50,317 nt of DNA, from positions 1 to 50,317 of the forward strand of contig JAIPCU010000005.1 in the NCBI GenBank assembly GCA_021738045.1, read 5' to 3'. Position numbers and translations under genes: made by a program. The DNA comes from Candidatus Methylopumilus sp. (GTDB lineage: Bacteria > Pseudomonadota > Gammaproteobacteria > Burkholderiales > Burkholderiaceae_B). The notes beneath the pieces are model-generated. The model had not been told where the DNA came from. It searched no databases and saw nothing but the letters and a program-made list of their open reading frames with translations. The first letter of the stretch is position 1. The number at the start of each line of letters is the position of its first letter. Below, piece after piece: positions 34,297-43,327 of this stretch.

Positions 34297-34752
34297 ATGA
34301 CAATGAACGTAAAAATCACTAAGACCGAAAAGGATTACCAAGCCGCAATGAGTCGCCTGTCCGACCTCATGTCGCGCGATCCCAAGCCCGACTCCAAGGA
34401 TGGGGACGAACTGGAATTACTCGCTCTGGTCGTCCAAGACTTTGAGCGAAAAACCGTCCCTCCGGTAAAGGCTGACCCTATTGAATCGATCCTTTTTCGC
34501 ATGGATCAGATGAGGCTCACTCGCAAAGATCTAACAAAATACATCGGGTCGATTTCGAAGGTTTCTGAGGTGCTCTCGCGCAAGAGTCCCCTGTCGCCAC
34601 TAATGATTCGACGGCTCCATCAGGGTGTGGACATTCCCGTAAACATCCTGATCGAAGATGCAGAGGCGCACAGTCTCGAAGTCAATGCGAAAACTCAGAC
34701 CACAGCAAATGGGCATAACCTTTTTGCGGTCACATCTGCATCAGCGAGGTGA
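34297..34752 (+). CDS. HTH-domain transcriptional regulator / HigA-like antitoxin (COG5499 type)
   Basis: The product (151 aa) has ITKTEKDYQAAMSRLSDLMS and DELELLALVVQDFERKTVPP followed by PIESILFRMDQMRLTRKDL and IGSISKVSEVLSRKSPLSPL. This is the pattern of predicted HTH regulators that act as antitoxins next to HigB-like toxins. The start at 34297 (after CGGAG) was chosen because the longer frame from 34189 runs through the hairpin repeat at 34218. The expected small toxin gene upstream is missing; a leftover of a mobile element lies in its place. Confidence 0.75.
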   Translation: MTMNVKITKTEKDYQAAMSRLSDLMSRDPKPDSKDGDELELLALVVQDFERKTVPPVKADPIESILFRMDQMRLTRKDLTKYIGSISKVSEVLSRKSPLSPLMIRRLHQGVDIPVNILIEDAEAHSLEVNAKTQTTANGHNLFAVTSASAR

Positions 34753-34868
34753 TCGGCAAGACTGGCCAAGTCAGTCAAATTTTTAGCGACTAGAAAAGAG
34801 AATTAATTTAAGCCATTGGCCCATTTTGATGAAATTTCTACAGGTTGCTTACCGGTACGGAACCGAAC

Positions 34869-35060
34869 TTACAGTCGAGGTTTACGAATAACATCTGACA
34901 GTGTGCGATTTTCATCGCTTAAAACTTGAGACAATGAGCGCATTGAGGTGAACCAAATCCTAGGGTCTGATGGCTTAGGCTTGAATTCACCTTTAGCAAT
35001 CGCCAACATTCGTTCACGAATTTTTTCTTGCGAAGCGATACCGACTTTAAACATTTTCAT
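34869..35060 (-). pseudogene. Truncated DNA-binding regulator/antitoxin-like gene
   Basis: The frame encodes MKMFKVGIASQEKIRERMLA, IAKGEFKPKPSDPRIWFTSM and RSLSQVLSDENRTL. That is the N-terminal half of a family of predicted winged-helix regulators often encoded with small toxins, normally about 110-130 residues. After SDENRTL the match ends (SDVIRKPRL, then stop), so the winged-helix DNA-binding half is lost. Thirty more in-frame codons upstream may be the remains of the preceding toxin gene. Family assignment is from memory of the motif order. Confidence 0.55.
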
Positions 35061-35205
35061 TTTTCTTCGGAGTGAAAAGAGGTGGTCTAGGGTTAATTCG
35101 CTCTCGTTCAAGCGCTTGACGAGAACCTTTGAGGCGGCATTCAAATGAAAAGCGACTTTAAAGGCTGGCTCTGGACCCTTGTTGAGATTAGGCTCGCCTT
35201 GCTCT

Positions 35206-35607
35206 CTAGTCGTGTGTACTCAGACTAATTCGTGCACCCGCAGCTCGGGCAAGTTTCACCATTGACTTTATCGTGAGGTTTACATCCCCGCGAAACAGCT
35301 TGGACATATAAGCCCGACTAACACCAAGTTCTTTTGCAAACTCGTCAGCCGTCATATTGAGATCACGGCGACATCTGTCTAACTCGATTGCAAAATCGAG
35401 TTTTATTTTTTCGACCCAATAAAAATCATCGTTCTTTGCGCTCTCGACAAAAGAGCTCAGATTTTTACTTAGCTTAATGGCTTTTCTGATTTCGATCACC
35501 AAGACGGTCGTGATCTTGAGCTGCTCAGCATCGGCTAAGCCAAGGTCAGCATATACGTTGCCAGAACTAGAATGCACTTCAACGCCGTCAATAATTCGGA
35601 GTTTCAT
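35206..35607 (-). CDS. XRE-family helix-turn-helix protein, apparently chimeric antitoxin
   Basis: The C-terminal 60 residues form an XRE helix-turn-helix: RDLNMTADEFAKELGVSRAY followed by MSKLFRGDVNLTIKSMVKLA. The N-terminus (EVHSSSGNVYADLGLADAEQ, LKITTVLVIEIRKAI) matches the beginning of another antitoxin family (COG5606-type), in which that stretch is followed directly by its own helix-turn-helix. Here the first is cut and joined to a second by about 30 residues. The joint may be an old fusion between two antitoxin genes. No toxin gene is adjacent. Confidence 0.65.
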   Translation of the reverse strand: MKLRIIDGVEVHSSSGNVYADLGLADAEQLKITTVLVIEIRKAIKLSKNLSSFVESAKNDDFYWVEKIKLDFAIELDRCRRDLNMTADEFAKELGVSRAYMSKLFRGDVNLTIKSMVKLARAAGARISLSTHD

Positions 35608-35615
35608 TAGCGCGA

Positions 35616-35933
35616 CTACTTTAAGTAGAAATCGATAAAGTCTCTTGCCAAAAAACCCAAAACAGTAAAAGCAATAATGAAATGCAAAACTACGAGACAG
35701 AAAAATTTTGAATCAACGTGATTTTGTGACCCAACGTAGCCAGCAGTCAGCTCTCGGCGCAGTTCAGCCTGACCCCGCATCATCTCAAAGCGTACGTCAG
35801 CAAACCCCCTACTCATCTGCAATCGCAAATCGACCATGGACTGGGTAAGGTGATCCATCGAGCGATCAAGACGCTCAATCATTTGGGTATTTTTTTCGAC
35901 GACTGATTCAAGTGCGGACATGCGTTTTTCCAT
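35616..35933 (-). CDS. Coiled-coil protein with C-terminal membrane helix (105 aa)
   Basis: Residues about 5-70 form a long amphipathic coiled coil (ALESVVEKNTQMIERLDRSM, DHLTQSMVDLRLQMSRGFAD). One hydrophobic helix near the C-terminus follows (FFCLVVLHFIIAFTVLGFLA). The layout resembles small tail-anchored DUF1640/CCDC90-like bacterial proteins; function unknown. The start at 35933 removes a poorly coding extension. It ends 8 bases before the XRE gene start, on the same strand, so the two may be co-transcribed. Confidence 0.6.
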   Translation of the reverse strand: MEKRMSALESVVEKNTQMIERLDRSMDHLTQSMVDLRLQMSRGFADVRFEMMRGQAELRRELTAGYVGSQNHVDSKFFCLVVLHFIIAFTVLGFLARDFIDFYLK

Positions 35934-35977
35934 CACAAAATTCAAAACATTATTGTGAGGCTTTTCTATTCGAAAAA

Positions 35978-36142
35978 GTACGTGTAAGTCGTATCTTTGG
36001 TAACCCAATTGTTAGCGATTGCAACAGCTTAATAGAGGCCAAATACAACGATGAAAGTGATCAGCAGCTACGAAGCCTGTATAGTCGTATGCGAGAAACG
36101 GATCTTGACATCGATGATCTAAGCTCATTTGCGAAAACTGTG

Positions 36143-36151
<9 letters not shown>
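35978..36151 (+). other. Possible gene remnant ending at a terminator-like hairpin
   Basis: The last about 45 codons before TAA at 36149-36151 (SDCNSLIEAKYNDESDQQLR, SLYSRMRETDLDIDDLSSFA) look protein-like but are not recognised, and upstream the frame has no convincing start. Directly after the stop, CCTAAAACCGCTAGG followed by seven T residues looks like an intrinsic terminator for the plus strand. It supports the end of a real or former gene here. Confidence 0.3.
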
Positions 36152-36372
<221 letters not shown>

Positions 36373-36460
36373 CTAGGGCTTCTAAAGGTTGTGTACTCTC
36401 AGCATCTGCCGGTACCGTTTGTTGCGTGGCTGGTGTTGGAATAATCAACTGTATTCTTCG

Positions 36461-38431
36461 CTAATTCAATAATTTTTTTACACGCGACACGACCTCAGCG
36501 GCTGTGATGTTGAAATACTCATATAACTGCTCAGCCCCACCCGAGGCACCAAAACCTTTCATGCCAACAAAATCTCCGCGCTCGCCAAGATAGCGGTCCC
36601 AACCAAAACGCACGGCGGCCTCAATCGCAACCCTCACCACCTGGGCGCCCAGAACGTCTGAGCGATACGTTTGATCCTGCTGATCAAATAACTCACAGCA
36701 AGGCATTGAAACAACGGCCGTTGCAATACCTTCAGCCTGCAACCGTTCTCTAGCCTTCAGTGCGATGATCACTTCAGAGCCGGTTGCCAAAAGCGTGACG
36801 ACCCTCTTGCCACCCAAGGCTTCTGCAAGGATATAACCGCCGCGTCTCGACAGATTGTCTGCGCTAAGTTCAGTACGCACTCTGGGCAGCGCTTGGCGTG
36901 CAAAGACCAGCGACACGGGGCCCGTGCGGTGTTCCAGCGCAATTTCCCAGCACTCAGCGGCCTCGATTGCATCCGCCGGACGCATGACCAACATATTTGG
37001 CATCGCGCGCAGAGAGGCTAAGATTTCGACCGGCTGGTGCGTCGGGCCATTTTTACCCACCCCGATTGAGTCGTGACTGAACACAAATTTAGCCGGAAGG
37101 TTCATCAAAGCGGCCATTCGCATTGCGGGTCGCTCATAATCTGAAAACGCCAAATAAGTGACAGCTAACGGGATAATGCCGCCGTGCGCGGCCATGCCAT
37201 TCACCATCGAACCCATGACGTGTTCACGAACTCCACAATGGATATAGGCACCGCCATGATCTTGAGCCGTAAAGGCTTTGAGCCGACGTTTATGGCTAGT
37301 GGGTGCCTCTAAGTCTGCGCAGCCGACCATTCGCTCAGGCAGTATCTCAGCCAAGCGATCATTGATTTCAGCCGAAATCAAAATACCGCCGGGGGCTAAC
37401 TCACCTACAAGTGAGTCGCGCTCATAGGCGCGCAACACGTCTTGCCAGCCCTCAGGAAGCTCGCCAGCCAATACACGATCGAATTCATGTCGCTCAGCTT
37501 GGCTCAGAGCGTTTAAACGCGTCTGCCAGGCTTGATACTCGAGTTCACTTCTTTTGCCGGCTTGACGCCAAATACCCAAGACGTCGTCTGGGATTTGAAA
37601 CGGAGCATGAGGCCAATCAAGTTCTGCGCGTGCAAGATCTGCATCATCTTTAAACAAGCGTGCACTGTGGCCACCACGTTGGCCTTGAAGTCGCGCGACA
37701 CCACGAGCGATCATGGTTCGACAAGCGATTAAAGACGGCCGCGGATCAGCTTTAGCCTGTTCAATAGCGCTTGAAACTGCCTCAAGGTCATGGCCGTCGA
37801 CTTCAATCACATGCCAGTGGGCGACACGAAAACGCTCGGCGACATCTTCGCTAATAGAAAGTGACGTACTGCCATCATCAGTGATTTGGTTGTCGTCCCA
37901 CAGCAAAATGAGCTTACCGAGTGCCAGATGGCCAGCCAACGAAATCATCTCTTGGCCAACACCTTCTTGCAGACACCCATCACCGACAAAAGCATAGGTG
38001 TGGTGATTGACTAACGTTTCACCGAAGCGAGAACGTAAATAAGCCTCGGCGATTGCCATCCCAAAAGCATTGGCAATGCCTTGCCCGAGTGGGCCTGTTG
38101 TGACCTCAATGCCATGACTTTGATTGATCTCAGGGTGCCCTTCGCAATGCGATCCTAACTCACGAAAGCGTTTAATCTGTTCTAAAGAGATGTGCTCGTA
38201 CCCTGTTAAGTACAGAAGCGAATACAGCAACATTGACCCATGGCCATTCGATAACACCAATCGATCACGATCAGGCCAGGTTGGCTGATTCGCAACAAAG
38301 CGTAAATGACGGGTGTAGAGCGACGTTGCGATTTCGGCCATTCCTAGGGGAACGCCTTGGTGGCCCTCTTGTGCCTGAACAATGGCATCTATCGAAAGAA
38401 AGCGTATCGCATTGGCAATGTTTAAAGACAT
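36461..38431 (-). CDS. tkt: Transketolase
   Basis: This thiamine-diphosphate enzyme transfers two-carbon units between sugar phosphates in the pentose phosphate and Calvin-type pathways. The full-length product (656 aa) has SIDAIVQAQEGHQGVPLGMA, RLVLSNGHGSMLLYSLLYLT, the ThDP motif FVGDGCLQEGVGQEMISLAG ending near DDN, GVREHVMGSMVNGMAAHGG and SVFVSHDSIGVG-like sequence (FVFSHDSIGVGKNGPTHQP). The ATG at 38431 is preferred to the GTG at 38443. It lies 16 bases after the alpha/beta hydrolase stop on the same strand. It seems a core metabolic gene rather than part of the islands. Confidence 0.95.
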   Translation of the reverse strand: MSLNIANAIRFLSIDAIVQAQEGHQGVPLGMAEIATSLYTRHLRFVANQPTWPDRDRLVLSNGHGSMLLYSLLYLTGYEHISLEQIKRFRELGSHCEGHPEINQSHGIEVTTGPLGQGIANAFGMAIAEAYLRSRFGETLVNHHTYAFVGDGCLQEGVGQEMISLAGHLALGKLILLWDDNQITDDGSTSLSISEDVAERFRVAHWHVIEVDGHDLEAVSSAIEQAKADPRPSLIACRTMIARGVARLQGQRGGHSARLFKDDADLARAELDWPHAPFQIPDDVLGIWRQAGKRSELEYQAWQTRLNALSQAERHEFDRVLAGELPEGWQDVLRAYERDSLVGELAPGGILISAEINDRLAEILPERMVGCADLEAPTSHKRRLKAFTAQDHGGAYIHCGVREHVMGSMVNGMAAHGGIIPLAVTYLAFSDYERPAMRMAALMNLPAKFVFSHDSIGVGKNGPTHQPVEILASLRAMPNMLVMRPADAIEAAECWEIALEHRTGPVSLVFARQALPRVRTELSADNLSRRGGYILAEALGGKRVVTLLATGSEVIIALKARERLQAEGIATAVVSMPCCELFDQQDQTYRSDVLGAQVVRVAIEAAVRFGWDRYLGERGDFVGMKGFGASGGAEQLYEYFNITAAEVVSRVKKLLN

Positions 38432-38447
38432 ATTTGCTTGCACGTAA

Positions 38448-39293
38448 TTAGTTGAAAAAATCTAATAAAGCCTTGGCAACAAATTCAGGTTGCTCTTCGG
38501 TAACCCAGTGGCCACTGTTCGGCACCAAACCACCACTCACGTTTTCGGCCATTCTTTGTAGGGATTCAAGAACCTCCATGCCTCGTCCAAAGCTTTTATC
38601 GCCGCCAAGTGCCAACACAGGCATCTTGAGTTTGCCATTGGCTTTGATCATCGCTGCGTTATCTTCTGCATCTTGGGGCAACGTTCGATAGATGCTAAAC
38701 ATCGCCCGCATGGCACCAGGTTTAACGTAGGTTCTTAGATATTCTTTGCGATCTTCTTCACCGATACAGTTTGGAAGATAACCGTAGTTATCAAATAACC
38801 AGTTAATGATTAAATGCTCGCGTCCACCTAAAAACAGTGCCTCAGGAAGATCAGGCGTGCGAAACAACGGGTGATGCCAGCGACGCCCATTTTGTGAAAA
38901 ATCTGCACCATCGCCGGGGATCGCCACATCAAGAATTGCCAGTTTTTTAACAGCCTCGGGGTGTTGCGCTGCGAGCGAGAAGGCAGTTGGGCCGCCCCAG
39001 TCGTGACCGACTAAAAAGAATGAATCAATATTTAGCGACTGGAGAAGACGCCAAATATCATCAGACATTGTTTTTTTATCGTAACCAGACATGGGATGGG
39101 AGGAGTCGCCCAACCCACGTAAATCTGGCGCAATGACTCTAAACTTTTTAGAAAGCGCTGGCATGACATAGCGCCATTCATGACACGTCTGAGGGATCCC
39201 GTGTAACAACACGAGTGGGAAGCCCTCACCTGCAGTGATGTAATGCAAAATGACATCGCCTAAATCGGCGTGATGATGCGTAACGTCTTTCAT
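38448..39293 (-). CDS. Alpha/beta hydrolase, epoxide-hydrolase / haloacetate-dehalogenase type
   Basis: The 281-residue protein has the oxyanion motif LLHGIPQ near residues 29-35 and the nucleophile Asp98 in LVGHDWGG. The catalytic His262 is in NSGHWVTEEQP. An Asp nucleophile in GHDWGG points to epoxide hydrolases and haloacid dehalogenases rather than serine esterases. AAGGAG precedes the ATG at five bases. It sits between the glutamine amidotransferase and transketolase genes in one direction. The natural substrate is unknown. Confidence 0.88.
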   Translation of the reverse strand: MKDVTHHHADLGDVILHYITAGEGFPLVLLHGIPQTCHEWRYVMPALSKKFRVIAPDLRGLGDSSHPMSGYDKKTMSDDIWRLLQSLNIDSFFLVGHDWGGPTAFSLAAQHPEAVKKLAILDVAIPGDGADFSQNGRRWHHPLFRTPDLPEALFLGGREHLIINWLFDNYGYLPNCIGEEDRKEYLRTYVKPGAMRAMFSIYRTLPQDAEDNAAMIKANGKLKMPVLALGGDKSFGRGMEVLESLQRMAENVSGGLVPNSGHWVTEEQPEFVAKALLDFFN

Positions 39294-39331
39294 GTTTTCT
39301 CCTTAGTAGTTAGCGCAGGGCCTCAAACACT

Positions 39332-40126
39332 TCAAATCGTGAGCTTGAAATGCTGTAACCCACGCTCCGTCCAATGCACACCGCTTCGTTCTTCGACTTT
39401 GAACCAGTGCGCTGCTTCTGAGTCTGAGGGCTCTGAGGCGATGGTAGTAATTGTGTGACTGCTGTCTTCGCTGGCACGCGTATGAGGTGACCCAAAGTAC
39501 ATGCTAGGAGACTGGTCATCGCTTGAATACCGAAAGGCCCAGATCTCTTGACCATTGGTGAGTGCACAAGAAATTCGCATCGGTTCGTCTGAGTGGTGCT
39601 TATCCATGATTTTTCTGACATCGCGCAAAGTGTCTTGAAAGGCCTTGACGGGATCATGAATCAAGCCTTTGCTGAGTGCCACTAAAAACAAGGCTTCGCT
39701 GTCTGTGGTGCCTTCTCTGTGCGGGTAGTGCACATGGTCAATGAGGTCTTCGACATCTTTTCGGCAGTCATGCCAATTGCCAATCTTACCGTTGTGCATG
39801 AACGTCCAGTTTTGCCAAATAAACGGATGGCAATTGCTTCTATTGACCGCAGTGCCGGTGGTGGCGCGGACGTGGGCAAAAAATAATTTTGTTTGGATAT
39901 GTGCCGCAAGAGAGCGCAGGTTACTGTCGTTCCAGGCGGGTAGAACGTCTTTAAACAACCCAGGTGTGGTGCGCTTGGTGTACCAGGCCACGCCAAAGCC
40001 ATCACCATTGACGACCCAAGCCGACTGGTTTGCAGCCAAGCTCTGATTCACAATGGAATGCTCTTGATTGAAGATCAAGTCTTCAAGGTAAATCTCAGGA
40101 CCAGCGTAAGCAACCCACCTGCACAT
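39332..40126 (-). CDS. Class II glutamine amidotransferase (YafJ-like)
   Basis: The product (264 aa) begins MCRWVAYAG, placing the catalytic Cys at position 2 so that Met removal exposes it. Further Ntn-hydrolase features follow: VVNGDGFGVAWY, FFAHVRATTGTAVNRSNCHP, WTFMHNGKIGNW and TTDSEALFLVAL. Members release ammonia from glutamine or hydrolyse related gamma-glutamyl compounds; the acceptor is unknown. The start at 40126 was chosen because it gives the N-terminal Cys and has GAGG upstream. It is followed after 38 bases by the alpha/beta hydrolase gene. Confidence 0.9.
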   Translation of the reverse strand: MCRWVAYAGPEIYLEDLIFNQEHSIVNQSLAANQSAWVVNGDGFGVAWYTKRTTPGLFKDVLPAWNDSNLRSLAAHIQTKLFFAHVRATTGTAVNRSNCHPFIWQNWTFMHNGKIGNWHDCRKDVEDLIDHVHYPHREGTTDSEALFLVALSKGLIHDPVKAFQDTLRDVRKIMDKHHSDEPMRISCALTNGQEIWAFRYSSDDQSPSMYFGSPHTRASEDSSHTITTIASEPSDSEAAHWFKVEERSGVHWTERGLQHFKLTI

Positions 40127-40222
40127 GATGACCTCGGCTAAAAACCCTAACTTTCTAACCATAGCGCAAGTGTGTCACGAGAGTACATCTTATCTCGCCA
40201 GCACTGGCTCAAATTGCACTGT

Positions 40223-41218
40223 CTATTCAGCCTTGATACCGGCCGCTTTAATCACATCGCCATAGCGTTTGAAATCTGCTGCGATTTCTTTGCTGAATTT
40301 TTCTGGCGTGCCCGGTGAGGCTTCAATCCCAAGCGTATTCAGTCTAGCGATCACGTCAGGCGCAGATAAGACTGCGTTGAGTTCTTTGTTGAGATAGTCG
40401 ATCACAGGGCGTGGGACTTTAGTGGGTGCAAAAATGCCTACCCAACCGCTGGCCACAAAGTCTTTGATACCGCTTTCAATAAAGGTTGGGACATCAGGTA
40501 AAGACGACGCACGCTTTTCGCTTGACACGGCGATCGCTTTGAGTCGGCCACTTTTGACATGCGGCAGGCCGCCAGCCACCGCGGTAAAGACAAGTGGGAT
40601 CACGCCTGCTTGCACATCGATCATGGCTTGACCACCGCCTTTATAAGGCACGTGTACAAGTTTTGAGCCAGTGCGTTGATTGAGCAATTCAACGGCAATA
40701 TGCTGTGGGCTTGCAACACCAGATGAGCCAAAATTAATCACTTGGCCGGTTTGCTTTGATAAGGCAATCACCTCTTGCAGTGTTTGCGCTTCGAATTTTG
40801 GATACGCCAACAGAATCAAGATGGTTTCGCCGATTTTGCCGATTGGTGTCAGATCTTTAAGCGTATCTAAAGGCATTGACGTAAACACATGCGGGTTGAT
40901 TACGATGGTGCCGTCAAAGCCAAGCACTAAGGTGTAGCCATCGGGTTCAGAGTTGGCAACCATGGCCGCGCCGATGTTGCCTGAGGCGCCTGCTTTGTTT
41001 TCAACAATGATGGATTGACCGATACGACGCGATAGTTGCTCTGCAATTAAACGACCGCTGGTATCGGTGACGCCGCCTGGGGCGAAAGGCACAATTAGTC
41101 GAATGGGTTTAGTTGGATAAGTGCTTTGGGCCAACACTGGCGTAGCGGCTGCAATCAGCGTCAGCCCCAAAAAAGAGAGTGCCGTGCGAAGCGTATGTTT
41201 CATGAATTTTTCTAGCAT
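40223..41218 (-). CDS. Bug/TctC-family periplasmic solute-binding receptor 2
   Basis: The protein (331 aa) has a signal peptide ending at PVLAQ and the Bug motifs TKPIRLIVPFAPGGVTDTSG, VENKAGASGNIGAAMVANSE, HVPYKGGGQAMIDVQAGVIP and SLPDVPTFIESG. The ATG at 41218 has AAGGA six bases upstream and is preferred to the ATG at 41203. It lies downstream of the second LeuC/LeuD pair on the same strand and probably supplies that pathway. As with receptor 1, no TctA/TctB genes are nearby. Confidence 0.92.
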   Translation of the reverse strand: MLEKFMKHTLRTALSFLGLTLIAAATPVLAQSTYPTKPIRLIVPFAPGGVTDTSGRLIAEQLSRRIGQSIIVENKAGASGNIGAAMVANSEPDGYTLVLGFDGTIVINPHVFTSMPLDTLKDLTPIGKIGETILILLAYPKFEAQTLQEVIALSKQTGQVINFGSSGVASPQHIAVELLNQRTGSKLVHVPYKGGGQAMIDVQAGVIPLVFTAVAGGLPHVKSGRLKAIAVSSEKRASSLPDVPTFIESGIKDFVASGWVGIFAPTKVPRPVIDYLNKELNAVLSAPDVIARLNTLGIEASPGTPEKFSKEIAADFKRYGDVIKAAGIKAE

Positions 41219-41265
41219 GTTGTTTCCTTATTGAATGACTGATTTTTAATCTTAAATGTAACTGG

Positions 41266-41388
41266 TAATGCTTCACGTCTGTTTGAGTGACCTGCTAAGT
41301 CGTTGTCTGCTAACGAAAGGAACAAGCAGGTATCTGGCAATTAATGCTTCAAGTCTGTTTGAGTTGCTTGCTAACGAATGGAACAAGC
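41266..41388. repeat. Tandem duplication of the LeuD-like gene's 3' end
   Basis: 41266-41327 and 41342-41388 carry near-identical sequence: TAATGCTTCACGTCTGTTTG versus TAATGCTTCAAGTCTGTTTG, and CTAACGAAAGGAACAAGC versus CTAACGAATGGAACAAGC. The outer copy has an extra 15 bases. The inner copy contains the last about 13 codons and stop of the LeuD-like gene; the outer copy is a decayed duplicate just downstream of it. Confidence 0.85.
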
Positions 41389-41903
41389 CCCCCGGCATTG
41401 ATAATGTCTTGTATGTAAGGTGGAAAGGGCTTGGCTTGAAATACCACGCCGTTGACCGTGAACAAACCCTTTGCGATGTCTGCCTCAATGGTATCCCCGC
41501 TTTTTACTGCGGCAACGATGTCTGCGCACTCAAACACGGGCAGCCCGATATTGATCGCATTGCGATAAAAAATGCGGGCAAAGCTCGTGGCAATGATGCA
41601 CGAGATCCCGGCAGCTTTAATGGCGATGGGGGCATGTTCTCTTGAAGAGCCTGTTCCAAAGTTACTGCCAGCAATGATGACATCGCCGGGGCGTACGCGT
41701 TGTATAAAACTTGGATCGAGACCTTCTAGGCAGTGAGGGCCGAGTTCTTCTGGCGTATACAGATTGAGATATTTGCCAGGCAAAATCACATCCGTGTCGA
41801 TGTTTGTCCCGTAGAGGTGGATCGTTCTTGCGGTGCTGCTCATGGTTGCGCTGCTGGTGATTGGGCTGCTGGTGGATCGGCTGTTGGCGGTTGCACCGTT
41901 CAT
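41349..41903 (-). CDS. LeuD-type hydro-lyase small subunit, locus 2
   Basis: This small subunit partners the LeuC-type gene just upstream. Core segments are YGTNIDTDVILPGKYLNLYT, GSNFGTGSSREHAPIAIKAA and SFARIFYRNAINIGLPVFEC. Its ATG at 41903 overlaps the LeuC stop by ATGA. That start gives a Ser/Thr-rich, low-complexity leader of 20 residues; the ATG at 41843 (MSSTARTIHLYG) would give the usual family N-terminus and may be used instead. It is well diverged from the small subunit at 12865-13365, so the two loci are not a recent duplication. Confidence 0.87.
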   Translation of the reverse strand: MNGATANSRSTSSPITSSATMSSTARTIHLYGTNIDTDVILPGKYLNLYTPEELGPHCLEGLDPSFIQRVRPGDVIIAGSNFGTGSSREHAPIAIKAAGISCIIATSFARIFYRNAINIGLPVFECADIVAAVKSGDTIEADIAKGLFTVNGVVFQAKPFPPYIQDIINAGGLVPFVSKQLKQT

Positions 41904-43189
41904 ACGAGCTCCTTTCTGCCTGCCTGAGGGGCAACGCTAAGCGGATCAACAATTTTGCCTGCAACAGCTGCCGCGGCAGCCACCCAGGCGTTGGCTAGAT
42001 AGACCTTGGCGTCAGCGTGACCCATGCGCCCTCTAAAATTTCGGTTGGTCGTAGAGATCGCGGCTTCGCCCGCGGCCAAGATACCCATGTGGCCACCAAA
42101 GCATGCGCCGCAAGTTGGCAACGAGATGCCGGCACCGGCGGCCGACAAGATCTCAAGCAGGCCCTCACGTGCGGCTTGCCGATAAATCGCACTGGTGGCG
42201 GGCACGACAATCAGCCTGACATTTGGGGCAATCGTCTGGCCCTTCAAAACTTGGGCAGCCTGCCGCAAATCGGTGATGGTGCCATTTGAGCAATTGCCAA
42301 TATAGACTTGGTGCACGATGGTTTCAGCGACCTGGGCAACCGGTAAGCCATTCGCCGGCGACGGCGGCGCGGCAACCAAGGGGGTCAACTGCTGCAGATC
42401 AATCGTATGACGCGCCAGATAGTCGGCATCTGCATCGGGCATGACGGGCTGCCGAGCGGCCCAACCTGACTGTGCGATGTACTGCGCCACCTGCTCGTCG
42501 TACTCAAACACACAGGTGTCAGCGCCTGCCTCGACGGCCATGTTTGCAATCGCCATACGCTCATCGATATTCAGGTTTGCCAAACCGCTGCCACCAAACT
42601 CAAGCGCGGCATTTAAAGCGCCATCGACACCGATTTTTGCAATCAAGCTCAAAATGATGTCTTTGCCTGTGACAAAGCGCCCGGGGTGACCAATTAAATC
42701 AACCCTGATCGAGCGCGGAACTTTGACCCACAGCTCGCCGGTGGCAATCACACCCGCCAGATCGGTTGACCCAAACCCTACCCCGCACGCGTTTAAGGCA
42801 CCGGCGGTACAGGTATGAGAATCTGCACCAAAGATCAAGCCGCCTGGGCCGACCTTACCGAGCTCGGGCAACAGCGCATGCTCGATCCCATGGCGACCGG
42901 ATTCGTAGAAATTTTTAATCCCAAATTTATTGCCAAAGCCTCTTAACAAATTAATGGCGTCGGCGCTTGTGACATCTTTTGGGGGTGAAAAGTGGTCGGC
43001 TACCAAGACGACTTTTTCAGAATCAAACAGACGATCAACACCCATCTTTTTTAATTGTTCGACAGTAATCGTGCCGCTTGTGTCGTTGAGAAGCACCACA
43101 TCAGGGGTAAGAATCTCAATGTCTCCGGCACGAGCCTGCCGTGATTGTGCATGGACTGCGAATATTTTTTCTGTCATCGTGAAGCCCAT
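41900..43189 (-). CDS. LeuC-type hydro-lyase large subunit (aconitase superfamily), locus 2
   Basis: The large subunit (429 aa) has GADSHTCTAGALNACGVGFG and the [4Fe-4S] cysteines in VYIGNCSNGTITDL (Cys300) and PTCGACFGGHMG (Cys360, Cys363). NCSNG in place of CTNGR is typical of the IPMI/homoaconitase/dimethylmaleate hydratase branch. The divergent neighbour is an isocitrate-lyase-family C-C lyase, so 2,3-dimethylmaleate (or another alkylmaleate) hydratase is a reasonable guess. Leucine synthesis is disfavoured by context. AGGAG lies six bases before the ATG at 43189. Confidence 0.88.
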   Translation of the reverse strand: MGFTMTEKIFAVHAQSRQARAGDIEILTPDVVLLNDTSGTITVEQLKKMGVDRLFDSEKVVLVADHFSPPKDVTSADAINLLRGFGNKFGIKNFYESGRHGIEHALLPELGKVGPGGLIFGADSHTCTAGALNACGVGFGSTDLAGVIATGELWVKVPRSIRVDLIGHPGRFVTGKDIILSLIAKIGVDGALNAALEFGGSGLANLNIDERMAIANMAVEAGADTCVFEYDEQVAQYIAQSGWAARQPVMPDADADYLARHTIDLQQLTPLVAAPPSPANGLPVAQVAETIVHQVYIGNCSNGTITDLRQAAQVLKGQTIAPNVRLIVVPATSAIYRQAAREGLLEILSAAGAGISLPTCGACFGGHMGILAAGEAAISTTNRNFRGRMGHADAKVYLANAWVAAAAAVAGKIVDPLSVAPQAGRKELV

Positions 43190-43251
43190 GACATCTCCTG
43201 GTGAGGCAGCCCGCGCGCGCGCCACTACTGCCTGTGTATGAATGAGATTGA

Positions 43252-43285
43252 CGCGTAAACCCTCGCCGTTCAGGGCGGGCAAAAT
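43252..43285 (+). repeat. Solitary hairpin repeat resembling an IS200/IS605-type right end (copy 2)
   Basis: ACGCGTAAACCCTCGCCGTT followed by CAGGGCGGGCAAAATG matches the repeat at 34218-34250 (shared core CGCGTAAA-CCTCGCCGTTCAGGGC). CCTCGCC and GGGCGGG can pair. It lies in the divergent promoter region between the LeuC-like and lyase genes. No transposase is near. Confidence 0.5.
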
Positions 43286-43327
43286 GTCAAGTATATTTGC
43301 ATATTACCCACAAATGACTGACAAACA

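Noticed and set aside
41268-41645. Plus-strand frame opposite the LeuD-like gene
   Set aside because: It is antisense to a conserved gene and runs through the tandem duplication; no independent support.
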